NCBI RefSeq assembly: GCF_900105215.1
Contig: NZ_FOIP01000001.1
Coordinates: 558,001-622,000 of the forward strand
Length of the DNA: 64,000 nucleotides
Origin: Lacrimispora sphenoides
Lineage (GTDB): Bacteria; Bacillota; Clostridia; Lachnospirales; Lachnospiraceae
Direction of reading: 5' to 3'
Within the stretch, counting starts at the first letter, position 1. Each line of letters starts with the position of its first letter. The translations under genes and the position numbers were made by a program. Below, in pieces: positions 51,333 to 61,558 of the stretch. Under the pieces are notes generated by a model. It searched no databases. It was given only the letters and a program-made list of their open reading frames with translations, and was not told the origin of the DNA.

Positions 51333-52813
51333 AGTTGCTCCCCTTTTCTCCTTTCATTTTTTCCAGATACAGTTTTTCTGATCGCATCAACTATTTGAAT
51401 TTTCCGGGGCTGTTTAAATCCTGACAAATGCACTTTGCAGTAAGCCCTGATTTCTTCCTCGATTTTTTCCTGACTGACCAAAGGATCGGCCGGAACCATA
51501 TCTGCGCATACGGTTTCAATTCCTAAAGGATCCGTTTCACCATAAACAACACAGTCATTTACTAGCAGACTGTTTAAGATACAGGCTTCCACTTCTTCCG
51601 GATATACGTTGAATCCTCTGACAATAATTACGTTTTTCTTCCGCCCGCAGATATACAAATAGCCGTCTTCATCCAGGTAGCCAAGATCACCCGTATACAA
51701 ATAGCCATGTTTCAGAACCTTCTTTGTTTCCTCTTCATTTCTAAAATATCCCGACATCACATTGGGTCCCTTTACAAGAATTTCCCCATTGGTATATGGA
51801 ATATCCGTAATCACCCCGCCAGCTTCTATGGATATTTCAATCCCCTTTATCGCCTTTCCTACAGAATCCAGTTTCTCCAAACTGATTTTCGAGCATTTTG
51901 TTATTAACGGGGCTGCTTCTGTCATCCCGTAGCCTTGCCACAGCTGGATTCCCGGATAAGCTGTTAATAGCTTTTTCAATGTGGTACCGGAAACTTTGCT
52001 TCCTCCAAATCCGAAATATTTTAACAAATGAATATCATAAGGAATGGGCCTGCCCGCTGTCTGCTCCATCAGAAGGGGAACCAATGCCCCACCCTCATAG
52101 TGGGTCACTCTATTCTCCTGAACCGCTTTATAAAAGGAGTCCAGCGTAAAATCTTCCTTGAGAAAAACCATAGGGAACGCTTTCATGAGACATGCACACA
52201 GGATCATCATTCCGTATGCAGAAGAAAAAGGAGCTACAAGGATGTACCTGATATCCTTCTCATCCATCTCCTCAAAACACATTTTATCGATATATCCCAA
52301 AACGGAAGTCTCAACATTCCTTTCTGAAAGAGGTACAATTTTCACCCTGCCGGTAGAACCTGATGTTGTTAAGAGAATTATGGGTTCATCGGGTCCCAGG
52401 TTGTTTTCAAAAAGAACCGGCATAGATTCCCCCAGCAGGCATTCTTCAACGTAAGTCACCCGTAAATCAGGTACATCCATGGATTTTATTTCATCAAAAA
52501 ACGAACGGTATCTTATGGAAGTAATGATTATATCTGTGGATGTCTGGTCCAGGAGAGGAGTAACTTCGTGTTTTGTCAAGCGGACACTTATAGGAAAAGC
52601 TGTTTTCCCCAACAGGAATATTCCGAAAAGAGCAGCGATATAATCGCTCCCATCCGGTAAAAATATTGCGGCAATTTTCCAATCATTCTTGGGCAGGGAA
52701 GCCTGTATTGCCGCGGCTTTTTGAACCAGGTTCTGGTACGTTATACTTGTTTCTCCGTCAATAATCGCTTGTTTTTCCAGGTTTGTTTGATTCATGAACA
52801 AATCTCTGATCAT
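51329..52813 (-). CDS. AMP-dependent acyl-adenylating enzyme (acyl-ACP ligase-like)
   Basis: ANL-superfamily enzyme of 494 residues that activates a carboxylic acid as acyl-AMP, most likely for loading on the ACP encoded just upstream. Motifs: A3 LLTTSGSTGRVKIVPLS, A5 WQGYGMTEAAP, A7/A8 YTGDLGYLDEDGYLYICGRKKNVIIVRGFNVYPEEVE, and the A10 Lys in KTVSGKNERR. No carrier or condensation domain is fused. ATGA overlaps join it to the ACP gene upstream and the BtrH-like gene downstream. The acid used cannot be predicted. Confidence 0.88.
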   Translation of the reverse strand: MIRDLFMNQTNLEKQAIIDGETSITYQNLVQKAAAIQASLPKNDWKIAAIFLPDGSDYIAALFGIFLLGKTAFPISVRLTKHEVTPLLDQTSTDIIITSIRYRSFFDEIKSMDVPDLRVTYVEECLLGESMPVLFENNLGPDEPIILLTTSGSTGRVKIVPLSERNVETSVLGYIDKMCFEEMDEKDIRYILVAPFSSAYGMMILCACLMKAFPMVFLKEDFTLDSFYKAVQENRVTHYEGGALVPLLMEQTAGRPIPYDIHLLKYFGFGGSKVSGTTLKKLLTAYPGIQLWQGYGMTEAAPLITKCSKISLEKLDSVGKAIKGIEISIEAGGVITDIPYTNGEILVKGPNVMSGYFRNEEETKKVLKHGYLYTGDLGYLDEDGYLYICGRKKNVIIVRGFNVYPEEVEACILNSLLVNDCVVYGETDPLGIETVCADMVPADPLVSQEKIEEEIRAYCKVHLSGFKQPRKIQIVDAIRKTVSGKNERRKGEQL

Positions 52814-53049
52814 TTTATATCTTTCTCCTTTACTTTCTTCTCAGCCAGTTCAATCATCCGGCCGACTTCCAGACAATATTCCATTTCCGTAATATCAAAG
52901 GTAATGGAATACGTATCTTCTATCTTAAGTAAAAGATGGATAAAAGAAAGGGAGTCAAGCCCCAGATCCTTATACAGATTAATCTTTCTGTCAGAAACCG
53001 GAAACTGGGCCGCTTCCTCTATCATACGGATAATTTCGTCATTGATCAT
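52810..53049 (-). CDS. Acyl carrier protein
   Basis: Protein of 79 residues with the four-helix ACP pattern and the phosphopantetheine Ser33 in GLDSLSFIHLLLKIEDTY. It differs from a housekeeping fatty-acid ACP in context: it is first in a three-gene operon with a ligase and a BtrH-like protein and no fab genes. AAGGAGGG is 13 bases before ATG 53049, a rather long spacing. Confidence 0.88.
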   Translation of the reverse strand: MINDEIIRMIEEAAQFPVSDRKINLYKDLGLDSLSFIHLLLKIEDTYSITFDITEMEYCLEVGRMIELAEKKVKEKDIK

Positions 53050-53098
53050 AACTGCCGGTTTTCCCTCCTTATTCTTCCTGATATTCCTATTTACAAAG

Positions 53099-53138
53099 CA
53101 AGGCCTGTATCATGCTGCAAAGCTGGATACAGGCCTGC
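53099..53138 (-). terminator. Weak terminator after the collagen-like gene
   Basis: AGGCCTGTATC (53101-53111) pairs perfectly with GATACAGGCCT (53125-53135). The minus-strand tail TTGCTTTG is a poor T-run, so read-through into the ACP operon is possible. Confidence 0.55.
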
Positions 53139-53147
53139 TTCTATTGC

Positions 53148-54371
<1,224 letters not shown>

Positions 54372-54455
54372 TTAGAGCGTAAATTACGGTGTTTACTTGT
54401 AAGACCTTTGTACAAAGCTGAAGTCATATAAAGGGGTTTTCGCCTCTTTATACAT

Positions 54456-54482
54456 TAATATATGTATCTAACCTCTTACTGT
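54456..54482 (-). promoter_or_regulatory. Sigma-K-like promoter of the collagen-like gene
   Basis: On the minus strand a -10 CATATATTA (54456-54464) fits the sigma-K form CATA-N3-TA, with AC (54481-54482) 16 bases upstream as the -35 core. Transcription would start near 54448, leaving a leader of about 90 bases. Confidence 0.5.
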
Positions 54483-54564
54483 CTAATCCCCTTACTGCGC
54501 CCCTTCCATAAAGGTTTTACCGTCAGTCATAGCATTTGGCATATCACAAAAACGATTCTGTTGC

Positions 54565-54598
54565 AGCAAAAAAGTACCTGCCAATTTGGCAGGTACTT
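54565..54598 (-). terminator. Terminator of the lsrACDBF operon
   Basis: GTACCTGCC (54574-54582) pairs with GGCAGGTAC (54588-54596); on the minus strand it runs into TTTTTTG. Confidence 0.9.
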
Positions 54599-54620
54599 AA
54601 CCTAAAAATGAAACCATTAT

Positions 54621-55502
54621 TTACTGATGAATCATATCCTGATAGAACTCAAAAGCCTCTTTCGCAGTAAATCCTTCGTGTACAATCTTACGGACTGCCG
54701 CACTCATCTCCACAGGGCTCTGACTCTGGAAGATATTTCTTCCCATATCAACCCCTTTTGCCCCCTGGCTGATGGAGTTATATGCAAGCTCCAGAGCTTC
54801 TTTCTCCGGAAGTTTCTTACCTCCTGCTACCACAATGGGAACAGGGCAGGCAGATACCACTTCTTCAAAGTTTTCACAGTAGTAGGTTTTTATGATATTG
54901 GCACCTAACTCTGCCACAATGCGGGTAGCCAGCTTAAAGAACCGGTCTGTACGCTCCATCTGCTTTCCGACTGCCACAACTCCCATGGTGGGAATGCTGT
55001 AACGCATACCCAAATTTACCGCTTTTGACAGATTATCAAGGCTTGAAAGCTGTCCATCCCCTCCAATAAACGTCTGAACCGCCATACAATCCGCATTCAT
55101 ACGAATCACATCCTCTATATCAACGGCAAGGACTTCATGGGACAAGTCCTCGTCGAGCATAGAAGAACCGGAGGTCACACGCAGTGCAATGCCTTTCCTT
55201 CCTTCTGCCGGCACACAGCTCCTGATTGCCCCTCTTGTCCCCATTAAAACATCGATATTAGGAAGCAGCTTAGGCACCACTATATCAAGTCTCTCCAGGC
55301 CAGATACAGAACCCATAAAATATCCATGATCAAAAGCAAACATCACCGTATTTCCGCTGTTCTCATCAAAAATATTCGATAAATGCTTCTTCATTCCCCA
55401 ATCCAGATGACCAGCACCCTTTACGTAAAAAGGCTTATTGTTTGCAAATGGTTCATCCAGGTGATAATCATGTTCTACTTTCATTCCATCCAAATCTGCC
55501 AT
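54621..55502 (-). CDS. lsrF: 3-hydroxy-5-phosphonooxypentane-2,4-dione thiolase (LsrF)
   Basis: Class I aldolase-type enzyme of 293 residues that ends AI-2 breakdown by transferring an acetyl group to CoA. TIM-barrel features VMFAFDHGYFMG, LMGTRGAIRS, the Schiff-base Lys in GANIIKTYYCENFEEV, and IVVAGGKKLPEKEAL. Last gene of the lsr transport operon; AAGGAG precedes the ATG. Confidence 0.95.
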   Translation of the reverse strand: MADLDGMKVEHDYHLDEPFANNKPFYVKGAGHLDWGMKKHLSNIFDENSGNTVMFAFDHGYFMGSVSGLERLDIVVPKLLPNIDVLMGTRGAIRSCVPAEGRKGIALRVTSGSSMLDEDLSHEVLAVDIEDVIRMNADCMAVQTFIGGDGQLSSLDNLSKAVNLGMRYSIPTMGVVAVGKQMERTDRFFKLATRIVAELGANIIKTYYCENFEEVVSACPVPIVVAGGKKLPEKEALELAYNSISQGAKGVDMGRNIFQSQSPVEMSAAVRKIVHEGFTAKEAFEFYQDMIHQ

Positions 55503-55562
55503 ATTCTTTCTCCTTTTGCTTCTATATTATTTACTGTCATGATTCCCGGCGTTTCAACCGTA

Positions 55563-56714
55563 CTAGAAATCATAGTTGTTCATGTTATCTTTATTAAATA
55601 CCGTACGCTCTGGAAGGAGAACAACTCCATTATTTACCTCACCGGTGGTTGCCCCCTCTACCAAACAGTCATTTGGCATTACTTCCACGGTACCAATTTC
55701 CGGAATATCAATCTTGTCTCCTACTTTTACCTGATTCCCTGCGGACAGATAGGCGGCAAGATAGCAGCCAATCGCTCCCTGCACCTGGCAGTCCCAGAGC
55801 CCCCACTGTTCAATCACACCCGCATTGCAGTAATCCTTAATGGACATGGGGGAAGCAAAACCGGTAATGGTTACATCTTCTTTTGTAAGACCCTTGTTCT
55901 GAGCTGCCTTACACTGGCCTGGAAGTGCTGTAGAGTCATTGCAGATAATCAGGTCAATATCCGGGTTGGCTTCCAGAATAGAAGCACCGATCGAAACCGC
56001 TTTTTCCGCATCCTGTTCGGAATAATAATTATTAGGAGCCACATTCACCCAGTTAGGATAATTCTCTTTGATATAGGCTTCTCCCGCAACCTGCCAGGAA
56101 TTCTGATCCGCTACCGTTGCCTGGGAATAATGCCAGCAGTATTTCACCGCATCAGCTTTGACATCCTTCCCACGTTTTGTTAAAGAATCCACTCCCATAT
56201 CTACCAGCATTTTCCCAAGCATCTCAGGAGTTCCTTGTGAAACCATTAACGTACGCACTGTATCAGAAACATCAGAATCCCATGTGACCACAGTCAGACC
56301 TGCGTCAGCCGCTTCCTTTAACGCGGAGTCAAGCCCTGTTGCATCTACGGAAGAAACACAAAGGGCATCCACGCCGCTTGCCACCGCATTGTTGATTACC
56401 TGAACCTGGTCTGCTACAGCCGCATTAGCGCTTCCCTGATAGTCAACGGTAATATCCCAGGTCTTTCCATACTTCTGTGCTCCCGCATTGGCGGATTCAA
56501 AAAATGCATTTCCCGTCAGCTTAGGAATAAATGCAACTGTTTTTCCAGAAATACCGGAAGAACTGGTATTGTCTTTGCTCTCTTCTGCTTTTGATTCTGT
56601 TTTCGTTTCCCCAGCTGGTGCATTAGATGCCGCAGCCGGTTTTCCTGAGCTACCACAAGCAGTCAGCGATGCCGCCATCAGTCCTGCTAATACAAGTGCC
56701 ATTGCTTTTCTCAT
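55563..56714 (-). CDS. lsrB: Autoinducer-2 binding lipoprotein (LsrB)
   Basis: Periplasmic-binding-type lipoprotein of 383 residues with lipobox SLTAC (Cys20) and a Ser/Lys-rich linker. The body has the LsrB/ribose-binder fold: VAFIPKLTGNAFFESANAGAQKYG, VTWDSDVSDTVRT, IICNDSTALPGQ and ITGFASPMSIKDYCNAGVIEQWGLWDCQVQGA. ATG 56714 with AAGGAGG upstream is preferred over 56780. Ligand assignment rests on context with LsrF, LsrK and LsrR. Order lsrA-C-D-B-F is conserved. Confidence 0.93.
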   Translation of the reverse strand: MRKAMALVLAGLMAASLTACGSSGKPAAASNAPAGETKTESKAEESKDNTSSSGISGKTVAFIPKLTGNAFFESANAGAQKYGKTWDITVDYQGSANAAVADQVQVINNAVASGVDALCVSSVDATGLDSALKEAADAGLTVVTWDSDVSDTVRTLMVSQGTPEMLGKMLVDMGVDSLTKRGKDVKADAVKYCWHYSQATVADQNSWQVAGEAYIKENYPNWVNVAPNNYYSEQDAEKAVSIGASILEANPDIDLIICNDSTALPGQCKAAQNKGLTKEDVTITGFASPMSIKDYCNAGVIEQWGLWDCQVQGAIGCYLAAYLSAGNQVKVGDKIDIPEIGTVEVMPNDCLVEGATTGEVNNGVVLLPERTVFNKDNMNNYDF

Positions 56715-56780
56715 AAATAAAATCCTCCTTATATGTTTTGATCGTTTTATATTAATGAGGTTTACACCCCATGTTACCAA

Positions 56781-57776
56781 TCACTTTTGTTCTCTTTTCA
56801 GAAAACGTGCTTTGAGAGCCGGATTATTCAGGACAGCCCTGCCCGTCACCACTGCCAGTAATAGAAGCCCTGCCGGAATGTCCAAATACTGCTGGCTCAC
56901 CTTAAAGCACAGAGGAAGCCCAAATCTCAAAGTACCGATCACTACCGCAGCAAGGGCCGTTCCAGGTACGCTTCCTTTTCCTCCTGTACTTAAAGTACCG
57001 CCTAAAACCACCGCAGTGATGATGGGAAGGGTCAGGGTAGAGCCAATATCGCTTTTTGCCGTACCAAGATAAGAAGTCAGGATGATTCCTGCAACCGCCG
57101 AACTGATTCCAGAAAGAATATAAGTGCTCATAATAATGAATTTGGCGTGAATACCGGAATATTCCGCTGCATCGGGATTTACCCCTACCAGAAATACCTG
57201 TCTGCCATATCTGGTTTTATGTAGAAGAAAATAAGCCAGCACTGCCAGGATAAGAAAAATGATCACCTGACTTGGAATTACACCAAATAGCTTTACTTTA
57301 GAAAGCCTTAAAAAACCATCCGGGAAACCGCTGATTCCTTTGTAGCTCTCCGTTGCTGACAAATTGGACACCAGAAGAGCAATCCCCGAGTACAGAAAAC
57401 TCCCTCCAAGAGTGACCACCATAGGCTGTACGCCGCAGAATGCAATAAAATAGCCGGAAAGGGCGCCGCAAAACCCGGCTGCAATCATAGCGATCAGGGA
57501 GGCAACCCAAATGTTCACTCCTCCATCCTGCCAGGCAACTCCCAGAATAATGGAAGAAAGCCCTACAATGGAACCAGCCTGGATATCGATTCCTCCTGTG
57601 ATCATTACAAAGGTGACAAACAGTGAAATAATACAAATGGAAATGATATCATTCATACTGCCAAACAGCACTCTCGGCATAAGGAACTTACTGTTCTTTG
57701 ATGCAAAAACAACAATTTCCAGAATTAATATCAAAGAGAGTACAAATTCCCATTTTTTCCAGATATGAGATTTCAT
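56781..57776 (-). CDS. lsrD: AI-2 ABC transporter permease LsrD
   Basis: Membrane permease of 331 residues with about eight to ten hydrophobic segments. TGGIDIQAGSIVGLSSIILG and AVVLGGTLSTGGKGSVPGTALAAVVIGTL are typical of the ribose/AI-2 permease family. Its ATG overlaps the stop of lsrC (ATGA), so the two subunits are made together. Confidence 0.94.
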   Translation of the reverse strand: MKSHIWKKWEFVLSLILILEIVVFASKNSKFLMPRVLFGSMNDIISICIISLFVTFVMITGGIDIQAGSIVGLSSIILGVAWQDGGVNIWVASLIAMIAAGFCGALSGYFIAFCGVQPMVVTLGGSFLYSGIALLVSNLSATESYKGISGFPDGFLRLSKVKLFGVIPSQVIIFLILAVLAYFLLHKTRYGRQVFLVGVNPDAAEYSGIHAKFIIMSTYILSGISSAVAGIILTSYLGTAKSDIGSTLTLPIITAVVLGGTLSTGGKGSVPGTALAAVVIGTLRFGLPLCFKVSQQYLDIPAGLLLLAVVTGRAVLNNPALKARFLKREQK

Positions 57777-58771
57777 TTCTTCTCTCCTCCTTTTTCTGCA
57801 GTTCTTGCGGACAGGATCCGGTGACGGTTTTTCTCTACTGCCCGGTTCTGAGATACAGTATTAATTACAACAATGGTCAGCAGCATGACACCTGTGATCG
57901 TATTGTCATAATCGGAAGAAAATCCAAGAAAGACAAGAATTCTGCTGATGGAGGACATGATGACCGCACCGATGGAGGCTCCGGCCAGGCTTCCAATCCC
58001 GCCGCTTAAACTTAAGCCTCCCAGAACGCAGGCAGCAATTGCCTTCATCTCATATCCATTCCCTGCTGTGGGCGTAATAAAGCCAATGCGGGACGCATAA
58101 ATCATACCTGCGGCGGAAGCAAACACTCCGCACAGGACATAAGCTGCAATCTTTGTTTTATCTGCCGGTATTCCCACCAAGGTTGCACCAGCCGCATGAT
58201 CTCCGACTGCGATAAAATATTTTCCCTTTTTCGTTTTCGTCAAAATAAGATGGCCGATCAAGATCACAAGAACTGCCAGCGCATAAAAAACAGTTAAGTT
58301 TCCAATCAGGATGCGGTTTGACATTCTGGTAAAATCCGCCGGAAGGTTTTCAACCCAGGCCCCCTTCGTGTATACATAAATCATCCCACGCACAACACCG
58401 TTAACACCCAAAGTAAAAATCAGAGAGGGAATGTGAAATACCGCCACGCCGACTCCATTGACCAGTCCGGTAAGAATACCGATGGCCAGAGCAGCTGCCG
58501 TAGCCATCACCACCCCATATCCATCTCTTAAGAGAGCGGCTCCTACGGCTGCCGATAAGCCCAGCACAGCCCCAATGGAAACATCGATTTCTCCCGTTAA
58601 AATAACAAAGGCAATTCCTGCCGACAGAAGGGTAAATACAACGCTGTCATTAAAGCAGTTCCATATGGCTGCCGGCTGCCAGAAACTCCTGTTCACCAGG
58701 CCTACCAGAAAAATCAGTCCTGCCAGAAACAGAAAACTATTTAACTCACGGATTTTTCCAATCTTTTTCAT
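57773..58771 (-). CDS. lsrC: AI-2 ABC transporter permease LsrC
   Basis: Membrane permease of 332 residues: TGEIDVSIGAVLGLSAAVGAALLRDGYG and CVLGGLSLSGGIGSLAGASIGAVIMSSIS show the same family as LsrD. It overlaps lsrA by four bases and lsrD by four bases. Confidence 0.94.
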   Translation of the reverse strand: MKKIGKIRELNSFLFLAGLIFLVGLVNRSFWQPAAIWNCFNDSVVFTLLSAGIAFVILTGEIDVSIGAVLGLSAAVGAALLRDGYGVVMATAAALAIGILTGLVNGVGVAVFHIPSLIFTLGVNGVVRGMIYVYTKGAWVENLPADFTRMSNRILIGNLTVFYALAVLVILIGHLILTKTKKGKYFIAVGDHAAGATLVGIPADKTKIAAYVLCGVFASAAGMIYASRIGFITPTAGNGYEMKAIAACVLGGLSLSGGIGSLAGASIGAVIMSSISRILVFLGFSSDYDNTITGVMLLTIVVINTVSQNRAVEKNRHRILSARTAEKGGEKK

Positions 58772-60303
58772 GCTTCCACCTGCTTTCCTTCTGTCACGCC
58801 AAAAGATGCCGCCATAAGGCTTGCCTGGGAGATCTCATGTCTGCCTAATTCTCCTCTAAGCCGTCCCTGAAAGACCACAACTGCCCGGTCTGAAAGCTCT
58901 ACAATCTCTTCCATATCAGAAGAAATCAGCATAACCGCCACTCCCTGTTTTTTCAGTTCGTGGATAATTGCATACACATCTCCCCGTGCCGCCGCATCAA
59001 TACCACGCGTAGGCTCGTCCAGAATCACCAGCTTTGGATTGGTAGACAGAGACCGGCCGATTACGATCTTCTGCTGGTTGCCTCCGGAAAGGCTTCCCGC
59101 AATCTGATCCTGACCAGTGATCTTGATGCGGAAATCCTCCACATATTTCCGGGTGATCAATTGCTCCGCCTTCCTATTTAAAAATATACGCCCAAGGGAT
59201 TTCCCCGGAACCAGAGCAGAGGTGATATTAGCCGCAACATCACTGATACCAAACAGGCCATTTAAGCGGCGGTCTTCCGGTACATAATTGATACCGGTTT
59301 TTAAAACCTCCCTGGTGGAAAGACCTGTCACATCTTTTCCATCCAGAAAAGCCTTCCCTCCAAGAACCTTATCTTTTCCAAAAATCGTAACTGCAAGTTC
59401 GGTACGCCCGGCTCCCACAACTCCTGCGACCCCAAGAATCTCTCCAGGATAAATCTTAAGGTTTATGTCCCGGAATCCGTAACCGGAGTAACCTTTCAGT
59501 TCAAATACCGGCTCCAGCGCAGAGTAATCCAGATGACTGGATTCTTTTTCCCCAGTTCTCTGCTGCCCATCCATATTGGGAGGAAGCAGCCCCTTAACCA
59601 GCATCTCCCTGGTAAAGTCCGAGGTCTTTCCCTTCAATGTAATCACGCCGTCCCTCATAATTGCCACATGAGTAGCGATCTGGAATACCTCAGCCAGACG
59701 GTGTGTAATATAGATGATCCCAATGCCCTTCTTCTTTAAATCCTCCACAATCCGGAATAGGCTCTCTACCTCATCAAAGGTCAGTGCACTGGTAGGTTCA
59801 TCTAAAATCAGAAGCTTCGCCTGCCTTAAGAGCCCTCTTAAAAGCTCCACCAGCTGCTGTTCTGCGATAGAAAGGCTCATTGCCTTCCGGTCCGTATCCA
59901 GATGCCAGCCGATCTCATCCATGATGTTTAGCAGCCGCTTCCTAAGAACAGCCGTATTTTCACTAAAACCGATCAGGATATTCTCTTCAACAGTCATATT
60001 AGGAAACAGCATGGGTTCCTGGGGAACCATATATATCCCTTTAGAAAGAGCAACAGACGGTTTGAATACCGAAAGCATGTCCCCAATAACCGTTACATTT
60101 CCGGCATCCGGTTGGTAGATACCCATAATGATTTTCATCAAGGTGCTTTTTCCCGCTCCGTTTCCGCCAATCAGGGCAAGTACTTCCCCCTCTCCTACGC
60201 TTAAATCGATGCCTTTTAAAACAGCATTGGAGCCGAATGATTTGACAATACCTCTGACTGAAAACAGTGTCTGTTCCGAACGGGCTGCTTCTGATTGTTT
60301 CAT
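58768..60303 (-). CDS. lsrA: AI-2 ABC transporter ATPase LsrA (two ATPase domains)
   Basis: Tandem ABC ATPase of 511 residues. First domain: Walker A IGGNGAGKSTLMKI, Walker B LLILDEPTSALT. Second: GVVGAGRTELA in the usual degenerate A site, signature LSGGNQQKIVIGRSL and LVILDEPTRGIDAA. ATG 60303 has GGGAGG four bases upstream; the ATG at 60315 precedes that site. First gene of lsrACDBF. Confidence 0.94.
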   Translation of the reverse strand: MKQSEAARSEQTLFSVRGIVKSFGSNAVLKGIDLSVGEGEVLALIGGNGAGKSTLMKIIMGIYQPDAGNVTVIGDMLSVFKPSVALSKGIYMVPQEPMLFPNMTVEENILIGFSENTAVLRKRLLNIMDEIGWHLDTDRKAMSLSIAEQQLVELLRGLLRQAKLLILDEPTSALTFDEVESLFRIVEDLKKKGIGIIYITHRLAEVFQIATHVAIMRDGVITLKGKTSDFTREMLVKGLLPPNMDGQQRTGEKESSHLDYSALEPVFELKGYSGYGFRDINLKIYPGEILGVAGVVGAGRTELAVTIFGKDKVLGGKAFLDGKDVTGLSTREVLKTGINYVPEDRRLNGLFGISDVAANITSALVPGKSLGRIFLNRKAEQLITRKYVEDFRIKITGQDQIAGSLSGGNQQKIVIGRSLSTNPKLVILDEPTRGIDAAARGDVYAIIHELKKQGVAVMLISSDMEEIVELSDRAVVVFQGRLRGELGRHEISQASLMAASFGVTEGKQVEA

Positions 60304-60607
60304 ATTTCCTCCCACCCATCATGTTTGATATATTTGTTCGCATAGCTAACTTTTGTTCATGCCCATATCATACATGACGCAAAACACGTTGTCAATAGTT
60401 TTTTCAGAAATATATGGTGTTTTTGAACTAATTTAAGTGATATAATATGTATTATTTATGATATTTTACTCATCAATTGCAGGTTTTTATTTTTTAATCC
60501 GTCACTATTGACATATGAAATCCCATTTGTTATACTAAAGAAAATTCAAAACATTTGATTCAACTCGAAACATTTGTTTAGAACAACAAAGAACAGGAGA
60601 CCTAAAA
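60304..60607. promoter_or_regulatory. Divergent lsrA / lsrR control region
   Basis: The minus strand has TTGACA (60390-60395), 17-base spacer, TATGAT (60367-60372) for lsrA. The plus strand has TTGACA (60508-60513), 17-base spacer, TATACT (60531-60536) for lsrR. Just after each start lie two copies of an AACAAATGTTT-type motif, 19 bases apart: at about 60331-60343 and 60350-60362 on the lsrA side, and about 60547-60560 and 60566-60580 on the lsrR side. These are candidate LsrR operators. Confidence 0.65.
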
Positions 60608-61537
60608 ATGAACTATGAAGATTCCCTTATTATTAAAACAGCATGGTATTATTATATAGAAAATATGACCCAGCAAAAAATTTCCGAAAAATTGGGAATA
60701 TCCCGAATGAAAGTGATTAAGCTTTTGGAGAAAGCCAGGCAGGATGGAGTGATCCAGTTTCAGATTTCCCAGGAACGAAGCCGTCACTTAAAAGTCGAAC
60801 AGGAATTAATCCGCAGATGGAATTTAAAGGATGCATTTGTAGTTCCTTCTGTACCAGGCAGTTCCTCTCTCAACGATACCATTGCCAAAGCCGCCGCCAT
60901 GTATATCAGTGACCGGATTACAGAAAACACATACATCAATATAGGATACGGAGATACTCTTGGACGGGTTATCAATCATCTGGCCACCATAACGGAAGCA
61001 CCTCTGTCTGCCGTATCTTTAACAGGAGGAGTCAGCTATTATCTTCCAAATACATTTTCCAGCAAATTTAATGCAAAACTGTTTCTGTATCCTGCACCGC
61101 TCGTTGTTTCAACCAAGGAGCTTTGCAGTGCCATGCAGAACGAGCCTTCCGTACAGGAAATTTCCCGCATGGTGAATCTGGCTTCCATGACCGTCGTAGG
61201 CATAGGAGGGATCAGAGAAGATGCAACCATAATCAAGAATGGAATTTTCACAAAGAATGACTTTCTCTATTTGGCCATGCAGGGAGCCGTAGGTGATATC
61301 CTGAGCCATTTCATCGATCAGGACGGAAATCCCATTCATACTGATATCGAAGACCGGCTGTTAAGCACATCTCTTGCAACCCTGCGCACCCTGCCCAATG
61401 TCATTGGAGTTGCCGCAGGTGACAGCAAAGTAAAAGCTATACGTGCTTCTTTAAAGGGAGGCTACTTAAATGTGTTAATCACAGATGAACAAACGGCAAT
61501 AAACCTGATGGAGGAAGATCCCGACTCACCGATATGA
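60608..61537 (+). CDS. lsrR: Lsr operon repressor (SorC/DeoR-type LsrR)
   Basis: Protein of 309 residues with an N-terminal helix-turn-helix (YIENMTQQKISEKLGISRMKVIKLLEKARQDGVI) and a C-terminal sugar-phosphate sensing domain (IGYGDTLGRVINHLA, TVVGIGGIRED, IGVAAGDSKVKAIRASL). Expected to repress both divergent promoters until phospho-AI-2 binds. AGGAGA is seven bases before the ATG. Followed by lsrK. Confidence 0.93.
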   Translation: MNYEDSLIIKTAWYYYIENMTQQKISEKLGISRMKVIKLLEKARQDGVIQFQISQERSRHLKVEQELIRRWNLKDAFVVPSVPGSSSLNDTIAKAAAMYISDRITENTYINIGYGDTLGRVINHLATITEAPLSAVSLTGGVSYYLPNTFSSKFNAKLFLYPAPLVVSTKELCSAMQNEPSVQEISRMVNLASMTVVGIGGIREDATIIKNGIFTKNDFLYLAMQGAVGDILSHFIDQDGNPIHTDIEDRLLSTSLATLRTLPNVIGVAAGDSKVKAIRASLKGGYLNVLITDEQTAINLMEEDPDSPI

Positions 61538-61558
61538 AAATAGAATGGAGGAATGGAG

